Source: Aegilops tauschii subsp. strangulata | Lineage: Eukaryota > Streptophyta > Magnoliopsida > Poales > Poaceae | Reading direction: 5' to 3' | Length of the DNA: 64,000 bases | Assembly (NCBI RefSeq): GCF_002575655.3 | Contig: NC_053037.3 | Location: forward strand, 48,868,242 to 48,932,241 | Part shown: one piece after another, positions 56,071 through 64,000 of the stretch | Layout of the letters: each line of letters starts with the position of its first letter | Numbering within the stretch: position 1 is the stretch's first letter | The notes under the pieces: generated by a model | Seen by the model: the letters and a program-made list of their open reading frames with translations, nothing else | Told to the model about the DNA's origin: nothing | Databases searched by the model: none | Made by a program: the position numbers and the translations under genes

Positions 56071-59000
56071 AAAAATCTCGTCCCCGAGATTTCTGCTGAT
56101 CCTCAAATAGATATGGGTACTCTGCCTGAAGGAAATCTTCTCTTTCCCATGTAGCTTCATCCTCGGTGTGGTTGCTCCACTGGACCTTGAAAAAATTTGT
56201 TGTTTTCTGACGGGTCCTCCTTTCAGACTCTTCCAAAATCTTTACTGGCCGCTCTCTGTAGGTGAGGTCTGGTTGCACATCAATGATTTCATGAGATACA
56301 TGCTTCTCCGGGTTACTCACACATCTCCTCAATTGTGAGACGTGGAACACGTTGTGGACGTCTGACAGTTCCTTGGGTAGGTCTAGCTGGTAGGCTACTG
56401 TGCCTCTTCGTGCAACTATACAGAAGGGTCCAATAAATCTCGGGGCTAGCTTCCCCTTAATTTTGAACCGTTGCAGGCCCCTCATAGGAGACACTCGGAG
56501 GTATACGTAATCACCGGGTTCAAAGCTGACCTCACGATGTTTCCGATCGTAGTAGCTCTTCTGTCGGCTTTGGGCTGTCTTGAGTCTGTCCCTGATCTGC
56601 TTAACCTTCTCCTCGGCCTCCTTGAGCATGTCTGGGCCGAAGATACGACTGTCACCTGTTTCTGACCAATTCAGTGGGGTACGACACCTCCGTCCGTACA
56701 ATGCTTCAAAGGGTGCCACTTGTAAGCTGGCTTGGTAACTGTTGTTGTAAGCAAACTCGGCATATGGCAAACTTTCTTCCCAACTAGATCCATAGGTGAG
56801 CACACAGGCTCTCAGCATGTCCTCTAGGATTTGGTTCACGCGTTCCGTTTGTCCATCAGTCTGAGGGTGGTACGCTGTACTGAATGCTAGTTGAGTGCCC
56901 AGAGCTTGTTGTAAGTGATCCCAGAATTTAGAGACAAATTGAGTGCCTCGGTCGGATATTATAGTCTTTGGGATTCCATGCAAACAAACTATACGGGAGA
57001 GATAAAGCTTGGCAAGCCTTTGTGTGGAGTAGGTTGTCTTCACGGGAATGAAATGTGCTACCTTGGTTAGCCTATCTGTGATGACCCATATGGCATCATT
57101 TCCGCGTTGCGATCGAGGTAGTCCGACGATGAAGTCCATTCCAATTTCATCCCATTTCCACTCAGGTATCCTGTTTGGCTATAGTAGCCCTGCTGGCTTT
57201 TGATGCTCGGCTTTTATGCGCTGACAAGAATCGCAACAAGCAATGAATGCGGCTATATCCCTTTTCATACCGTGCCACCAAAATCTTTCCTGAATGTCTT
57301 TGTACATTTTGGTTCCTCCAGGATGGATCGAGTATGGAGCGGTGTGGCTTTCGGTTAGGATTTGTTGCTTGAGTTCCTCAATGTTTGGTACGCAAAGTCT
57401 GTCCCCGTACCATAATATTCCTTCACTGTCTGTGACGAACTCTGAAGCCTTGCCAAGGTTCATTTTCCTCTTTATACCCTTGATGCTGGGATGTCCCTGC
57501 TGAGCCTTCTTAATTTGTTCCATTAGGGTGGGATGTATCTCCAGATTTGATACATTGCCCTCAGAGACTAACACCATGTTGAGTCTAGTGAACTCCTTCT
57601 GAAACTCAGGCCTCAAGTTTTGTGGACCGTCGTTGCCCGGGTTGGGGTTCCGACTATGAGCATCTGCCACTACATTTGCTTTCCCTGGATGGTAGTGAAT
57701 GCCGACATCATAGTCCTTGACCAATTCCAACCAGCGTCGTTGGCGTAGATTTAGCTCTGGTTGTGTGAAAATATATTTAAGGCTCTTATGGTCTGTATAT
57801 ATTTCACAACGATTTCCCAACAGAAAGTGCCTCCACTCCTTGAGTGCATGGATGACCGCTGCTAGCTCCAAGTCATGAGTTGGATAATTTTCCTCATGCT
57901 TCCGTAGTTGCCTGGAAGCATATGCGACAACTTTGCCATCCTGCATCAGCACACATCCGAGGCCCTTCTGAGATGCGTCACAATACACTTCAAAACTCTT
58001 GTGTATGTCTGGCACAGTTAAGACCGGTGCGGTTGTTAGTTTCTTCTTGAGTTCTTGGAAGCTTTTCTCGCATGCTTCCGTCCATACAAATTTCTTGTCT
58101 TTCTTGAGCAACTGTGTCATTGGTTTTGCCACAGTGGAGAATCCTTCAATAAATCTTCTGTAATATCCGGCCATTCCTAGGAAACTCCGCACATCTGTCA
58201 CGTTGGCTGGAGGTTTCCAGTCAAGTATGGCTTTGACCTTTTCTGGGTCTACGGCCACGCCTTCTTGGGTTAATATATGGCCTAGGAAACCAACTTGCCT
58301 TAGCCAAAATTCACACTTGCTAAATTTGGCCTACAATTTATGTTTCCTTAATTCTCCCAAAACAATTCTGAGATGCCCAGCATGCTCTTCTGGTGTCCTT
58401 GAGTATACCAGAATATCATCAATGAATACCACAACAAATTTGTCCATGAATTTCATAAACACTTTGTTCATGAGGTGGACGAAATATGCAGGGGCGTTCG
58501 TCAGTCCAAACGGCATTACTGTGAACTCATATAATCCGTATCTGGAGGTGAATGCTGTTTTAGGGATATCTTCTGTCCGTACTTTTAATTGATGATATCC
58601 CGATCTTAAATCAATTTTTGAGAACACCTTGGCTTGAGCGAGCTGGTCAAACAAATCATTTATCCGTGGCATCGGATATTTGTTTTTGATGGTGACCATA
58701 TTGAGAGCTCGATAGTCTATACACAATCTCAGTGTCCCATCCTTTTTCTTGGTGAATAATACTGGCGAACCCCAAGGTGAGGAGCTGGCTCAAATAAATC
58801 CTTTGTCCAGTAATTCTTTTATTTGCTTCTTCAACTCTACCAATTCTGAGGGTGCCATTCTATAAGGTTTCTTATAGATGGGAGTGGTGCCAGGTGCTAG
58901 TTCAATGCTGAACTCTATCTCTCGGTCTGGTGGCATGCCTGGTAGTTCCTCAAGAAATACGTCTGGAAACTCGCACACCACTGGAACTTTCCTCAATTCA

Positions 59001-60508
59001 GAAATGTCTACTTTGTTCAATTTTGGTTGCCGTGATCGTGGTCTTTCTTGAGTTGTAACCTTTATTGTCTTGCCGCGATGATGAGTGAGAATCACAGTCC
59101 GATTGAAACAATCAATAAATCCCTTGTTGGTGGTCAACCAGTCCATCCCTAGGATGAAATCCAGTCCTTTATTTTCCAACACGATGAGATTAGCCTTAAA
59201 CCTTAATCCTTCGAATTCAATGATCACTCCTTGGCAGTAACTCTGAGCGATCTGCTTATTCCCAGGGGACTTGATGATCATAGATTTTTCCAAGGGAAGT
59301 ATCGGAAAACCATGTTGTAAAACAAAACTCTTCGAAACGAACGAGTGAGAAGCTCCAGAATCAAACAAAACCGTGGCAGGTACTGTGTTGACAGGGAACG
59401 TACCGAGCACGATGTCTGGGGCATTCTGCGCTTCTTCTCTGGTCACACGGTTCAGGTGACCCTTCCTGTGGTTGTTGTTGGGATTGAAATTGTTGCGCTT
59501 GGGGGCTGGATTGTTCCCACCATTGTTCGGTTTGGGGGCCGAGTTCCTTGGCTTTGGGCACTGTTTGGCATAGTGCCCTTCTTCACCACAAGCATAGCAA
59601 GTGACCCCTGGACGGTATGTGAAGTCCTTGTCCCTGGAATGAAACTGTTTGGTTGGCCTTAGATCAGTAGTCGTGGATTTTATTGCTTCAATCCTCTGAA
59701 CATCAGTCTTGCTTCGGTTGTTGCGAGCAAGAGTCGTCTTGTCCCTCTTTCGCTTACGAATATCTTCCAGACTGCGGCGCTCATTCTCCAAGGTAATGGC
59801 CTTGTCAACCAGAGTTTTAAAATCCGGGAAAGTGTGTACGACCAGTTGGCATCTTAACGCTGGCGCCAGGCCGTCCAATTTTTTTTCCATCCTTTTGTTC
59901 TCAGTCATATGCTCGTCGTAGGCATAACGAGATAGCTGGGTAAACTGACCGTTGTATTCTGTTACTGACATGCCTCTTTGCTTGAGGTCATCAAATTCTC
60001 TTTTCTTGATTTTTATGATGCTCCTGGGGATGTGTGCCCCACGAAAGCCTTCCTTAAACTCTTCCCAGGTGATGTTGTGTTCACTGGGATGCATGTGTAG
60101 GAAGTTTTCCCACCATGCTGCAGCTGCTCCAGTGAGGTAGTGGGGTGCATAAAGCACCTTCTCATGATCTGAACACTGAGCAATAATCAGCTTTCTTTCG
60201 ATGTCACGAAGCCAATCATCGGCTTCAAGTGGCCTATCAGTGTGAGCAAACGTTGTAGGGCGTGTCTTCTGCAGTTCAGTCAACTTGGAGTGTGGTTGGT
60301 ATGGCTCATGGTAATTTCCCATATTGATGACGTGATTCATCATCTCTTGGTGTTGTTGCTGGCTTTGTTCGAAGAGACGGCATACTTGAGATAAGGCTGC
60401 CTCACTGTCCTGTTGACTAGACTGTCCCTGAGTGAAGTTGTTGCTTGTTTGTGTTCCATAAACTTCTTCTGGTTGATTGGGCATGGAACGAGTCCACGGA
60501 CGAGACAT
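56066..60508 (-). pseudogene. Chromovirus gag-pol polyprotein, 1480 codons, three in-frame stops
   Basis: ATG at 60506-60508 (MSRPWTRSMPNQPEEV). Domain order: gag (ALRCQLVVHTFPDF region), CCHC knuckle CYACGEEGHYAKQC, protease (LFDSGASHSFVS), RT ([23 protein letters not shown]), RNase H ([27 protein letters not shown]), integrase zinc domain ([18 protein letters not shown] ... CCDSC) and catalytic core (MDFIVGLPRS, ISDRGTQF, QTDGQTERVNQ), then a chromodomain (FFKVQWSNHTEDEATWERED). The frame is unbroken except TGA 58790, TAG 58331 and TAG 57179. The first replaces Arg in the usual [14 protein letters not shown] context, a CGA-to-TGA change. The element is therefore decayed only slightly; it cannot make full pol as it stands. 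Confidence 0.95.
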
Positions 60509-60836
60509 TTTCCACTCTGGGGTATTATTTTGCAAAACTCATGAGAAGAACTGTGTGGCACAAGGAAAATCTTGCAAAGGCAAAAAATTTAAAAGACCTC
60601 AAGATTTTCCAAGAAAGCATAAACGATTTCGCACGGAGAAGGACTGCTAGCACAAATCTTACACGCGATACGCAAACATACGATACATCACTCAGGACGT
60701 GCGTACACATTCCTGACATGTTACTTAGGCTAGCATACTCCTCCGGGACCCTACATGAAGCGCACATAACTACTACAAACTTAAGTACATAAAACATAAC
60801 ATACATGCAGGCGCAACGCGCGGCTACTAAGTGCAC
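60509..60836 (-). other. Chromovirus spacer between extra ORF and gag
   Basis: Non-coding leader with CATAACATACATGCA-like words; no frame of interest. Confidence 0.5.
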
Positions 60837-61170
60837 TCAGTCGGAGATGGTGACGATGTCCTTCCCCTTGCCGAGGGTAAGACCCAGCGGTGCAGGAGAC
60901 TCAACCTCCACCTCCTCCCTAGTAGGCTCCAGGCGCGTAGCACTGCGCTGAGGTGAAGGCGCGGGTGCGACAGGCGGCAGTGCGGGTGCGGCAGGCGGTG
61001 CAGCTCTGACTGGAGTAGGAGCAATGACCCGGTCGAACTCCTCAGTGGTAGGCAGACGGCGAGCGGTGGCCAAAACGGCAGGTGCATAAGATGCTAAGGA
61101 TGCGACGTACGTCAGTGGCGGTGCCATGTGGAGAAGCTCCTTCCTGCTGGCAGGACCGCCCCGAACTAAG

Positions 61171-63340
61171 TGTAGGAGATATGCCCTAGAGGCAATAATA
61201 AATGATATTATTTATCTCCGAGTTCATAATTATGTTTATGTTCCATGCTATAACTGCTATGGTTCTCGAGTCTGCAATAACCACGAGGCTCGGAGGAAGA
61301 CTCATATGCACGTGTGGAATAATAAACGGTAAAATGTATTCCTAGTCTGGCCTCTAAGACTAGCTCAAGTGTTGCATGATGGTTATGTTTTCCTGATCAT
61401 GGGCATGTCTATGTCAGCAACCTTGAGGGCATAATGTTAAGAGAACATTTGTGTTGAATCGACCCGGCATGATGTTATGCTATGAGATTCATTCGTCACA
61501 AGTTTATTGGTACATAACAAAGAGATGGTTAACGTTTGCATGATTCCTTAGACCATGAGAGTATCGAGTTTCTTCATGCTTGCTTCATGAACTTTGGGGT
61601 TTGTTAAACGTCATCCGTAAATGGGTGGCTATTACGGCGGCTTACGGGTTCATGGAAAAGTGTGTCAAGTAACTTGATAGCTCAAGATTGGGATTTGCTC
61701 CTCCGACGATGGAGAGATATCTCTGGGCCCTCTCGGTGTTACGGTATCCATCATCGTCTGGCCAGACACTTTGTGATTTGATCACGGGGATGCCGGAACA
61801 CGATAACGAGAAAAGAGAACAATACCGGTAACGAGGTAACTAGCATAGTGGACAAGTTGTTGATCCACGGGAATGCCAACATGTCTCACCTCGGGTATTT
61901 GTAACATATCGCGAAGCAACAGGAATAGCACACGGCAACTGGAGGTTCACTCGAATATTTATTCGTGTGGGTATAGGGGTCAATATGGGTGTCCACGGCT
62001 CCGATGTTGATCATTGATCGGAAGGGGTTCCGGGTCATGTCTATACTTCACTGAACCTATAGGGTCACATGCTTAAGGGTCATCTATCTGCTGAATACTA
62101 GACAGGGAGTCTGAGAGAAAATCACCGAAAAAGTTTCGGACACCGAAAAGTTTCGGACAGCGGAATCGTACCGCAGAGAGAGGTCATCGGATAAGTTTCG
62201 ATGATACCAAAAAGTTGTTTCGGGATACACCATTAAGTCAAATTGGTTTCGGCACATGCCTGATAATTCTTGGAGGATGCCAGAATCATTCTGGAAGCTT
62301 TTTGGAATTTTCTGAGATAAAAACCGGAAATGTTCCGGAGCTGCCGGAGCCACTTCAGATGCGTTTCGCAGATGAAAATCACTAAAACCGGAATTGTTTC
62401 GGAACGCGTTGAAAATCATTTTAGTGGGTACTGGAAATGTTCTTAGCCCACATAAATATTTTCAGTTCGATCAGACGCTGAAAAATGTCGTCGTGAATAG
62501 TGAAAATCAGCTTTATGGTTACTTTATGGAAAGCCACCTTTTGGGGCTTTGCTCCAAAAGATCTTGGGGATGACATGGATGGATAGGAGCCATTTTTTGG
62601 GCCCCTCATGGGGGTGTGGCCGGCCACATGGGGTATCCCCCCTTGGGGACCCTCTTGTTCCTTGGTTTCACTCCTAGGCCCTTGTGGAAGGACTTCATTC
62701 ATGTGCATTTTGGGTTTTTTGTGAAACTACCCTACCCCCTTGGGATTTCCTATAAATAGAGGTGGAGGGGCAGCCCTCCACACTCATCCCTTGCTCTCAT
62801 ACACATGCCATGCATTATCTGGCTTCTTCTCTCCCTCCCACGAAAAGAGTTTCGTAGAGCCGTAAGGCTGTCTGGGTTCCGGCAGGAACTAGTTCTGGAC
62901 GGCGAAGCCCTGCCGGATAGATGACACCGTATGTGTGCAACTCTGTAGAGAGATCGTAGTTTCGGTCTTAGTTCGTGAGTGCCTCCCGAAGGGCTGTCCG
63001 TGTGACCGTCCGAGTTTCGAAGGTCCTCCCGAAGGGCTGTCCGAGTGACCGTTCGAGTTTCGAAGGTCCTCCCGAAGGGCTGTCCACGACACCGTCCGGG
63101 GGGCTGTTCGACCGCCTCCTGGAGGGCTGTCTAAGAAGCAGATGAGGGTATACATCCTCGCGGTTGGGAGGTTGTAAATCCTAGCTGCGGGGATCTGCAC
63201 CGCCGATCGTCATCGACTCTACTTCCCGCTGCGCTACGAGTCGGTAACGAAAAAGATCAAACCATGTATGCAGTCTCCATAGTGGTCCTAGGCTGGTGCG
63301 TAGGTCGGAAATTTTTTGTTTTCTGCTGCGTTCCCCTACA
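61171..63340 (+). mobile_element. Solo LTR of an Angela-related Copia element, TSD CTAAG
   Basis: TGTAGGAGATATGCCCTAGA ... TGCGTTCCCCTACA, 2170 bp, flanked by CTAAG at 61166-61170 and 63341-63345. Orientation is opposite to the Angela-like LTRs in the left part of the window and the sequence is a different family. A TATA-like CTATAAATAGAGG lies at 62751-62763. The 3' part has a 43-bp repeat (next entry). No coding content. Confidence 0.93.
62982..63110 (+). repeat. 43-bp tandem repeat in the Copia LTR, three copies
   Basis: CCTCCCGAAGGGCTGTCC starts at 62982, 63025 and 63068 (period 43), the third unit degenerating into CCGGGGGGCTGTTCGACCG. Confidence 0.9.
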
Positions 63341-63964
63341 CTAAGTCCATGCGGGCAGCCTCAAGATCGTCCACGAGGTTGTCGAAAGATTCCTCCAGAG
63401 CTTTGAGATACTCCACAACCATCTCGACGGCTTCATCTCGCTCTCCCCTATGGCAGGCGAATGCATAGTGACAAGTATATGGCACATGGCATGGGAGGTA
63501 GCGGTAGCGACGAGTCTTCATCATAGGAAGAATGTCCCGAAGGTGAGCTATCGCCTCACGGGCGGCCATCTGCATGGCATGCCTCTCCGTAGGCATGGCC
63601 CTTCCCACAAAACGGAACTGGCGAGACGCAGAACGTCCTCCCTTGAATTGCACCACGGCCTGGTGCATAGACACGTCGTCGCTGAGCTTGTGCTGGTAAA
63701 GCGTGAACTCCGGACGAGTCGCTGGCCCGATCGCGAGCTTGGTGATGGAGACGAGGAGTTTGACAAACCCCTCGGGCACGTTAGTGAACACCCGAGTCTC
63801 GCAGTTGTTGCCAGCCATCTACAAAAGTAGGCAAAAATTCTGAGTAGTCAAATCATAAATTTATGATGACCAACAGAAAATAGCTACATTTGCAAAATGC
63901 TGAAAAAGCACTAAAGACGCTAATAACCGATTAGCGATCGCACCTAGTGGCTTCCTACAGTCAG

Positions 63965-63980
63965 CCTGGCTCTGGTACCA
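63965..63980 (-). other. Chromovirus primer binding site (initiator tRNA-Met)
   Basis: Minus strand TGGTACCAGAGCCAGG, four bases from the LTR. It matches the 3' end complement of plant initiator tRNA-Met (TGGTATCAGAGCCAGG) except one base. Confidence 0.88.
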
Positions 63981-64000
63981 AGCTTGTCACGACCGGTTTT

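Larger units (their letters stand above)
60837..63818 (-). pseudogene. Extra chromovirus ORF upstream of gag, split by a solo LTR
   Basis: N-terminal part 63818-63341 (MAGNNCETRVFTNVPEGFVK ...) and C-terminal part 61170-60837 (... MAPPLTYVASLASYAPAV, Pro/Ala-rich, ending DIVTISD) lie in the same frame once the solo LTR and one copy of its 5-bp target repeat are discounted, so the intact ORF had about 268 codons. Residues about 38-97 show a pattern like a double-stranded-RNA-binding fold (PEFTLYQHKLSDD ... AVVQFKGG ... PTERHAMQMAAREAIAHL). That fold call is by eye. Function unknown; RNA packaging or silencing-related roles are possible inferences. Confidence 0.65.
52027..64000 (-). mobile_element. 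Tekay-like chromovirus (Gypsy), minus strand, running off the window
   Basis: Plus-strand order: 3' LTR (52027-56056), polypurine tract, gag-pol (56066-60508 on the minus strand), spacer, extra ORF (split), primer binding site (63965-63980) and the first 16 bp of the 5' LTR (from 63985, TGTCACGACCGGTTTT, identical to 52027-52042). It inserted into the neighbouring Gypsy element. A C-terminal chromodomain and LTRs of about 4 kb fit the Tekay/Del clade. A Copia solo LTR sits inside at 61171-63340. Confidence 0.92.

Overview
The window is nuclear DNA of a grass of the wheat tribe (Triticeae: wheat, Aegilops or barley relatives). The assignment rests on recognition of Triticeae repeat families: long Copia LTRs ending in the Angela/WIS/BARE-like motif TATGCCCTAGAGGCAATAA, Gypsy elements whose last internal bases read GCTTGGGGGAG before an LTR starting TGATACG, CACTA elements, and Stowaway MITEs with CTCCCTCCGT ends. 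I could not determine the species or subgenome. No rRNA, tRNA or CRISPR was recognised.

Layout. 1-4200: 5' part of a gag-only Gypsy element holding a Copia solo LTR, which itself holds a small retroposed insert. 4201 to about 13.5 kb: CACTA-derived DNA with minus-strand exons of a TNP1-like transposon gene and a second, related fragment. 13.5-20.8 kb: two diverged copies of one intergenic block, each filled with a different degenerate tandem array, separated by a Pro/Ala-rich minus-strand ORF. 20.8-38.8 kb: the low-copy gene island. It contains a coiled-coil protein gene, then B3-like DNA-binding protein genes. One B3-like gene is present twice because a segment of about 4.7 kb containing an Angela-type LTR plus the gene was duplicated; the left gene copy lost its last exon and now runs into antisense retrotransposon sequence. 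A third, diverged but apparently intact B3-like gene follows. Four of these genes share a recognisable upstream module. 38.8-43.0 kb: GC-rich repeat units and minisatellites. 43.0-64.0 kb: a transposon stack. A LINE is broken on its left by a Gypsy element and on its right by a second Gypsy; the second Gypsy is broken by a long-LTR Tekay-like chromovirus, which is in turn broken by a Copia solo LTR.

The B3-like genes, if expressed, should encode nuclear DNA-binding proteins: each has two B3-like folds, and the two main paralogues share a Cys module (C-x2-C-x6-C-x23/24-C) spread over two exons. The rest of the window is transposon turnover. The most informative feature is the 22.3-36.4 kb duplication, where one target-site duplication (CCGTA) occurs three times, so that tandem duplication, LTR-LTR recombination and probably later gene conversion can be read from the sequence. 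Divergence figures are hand counts.
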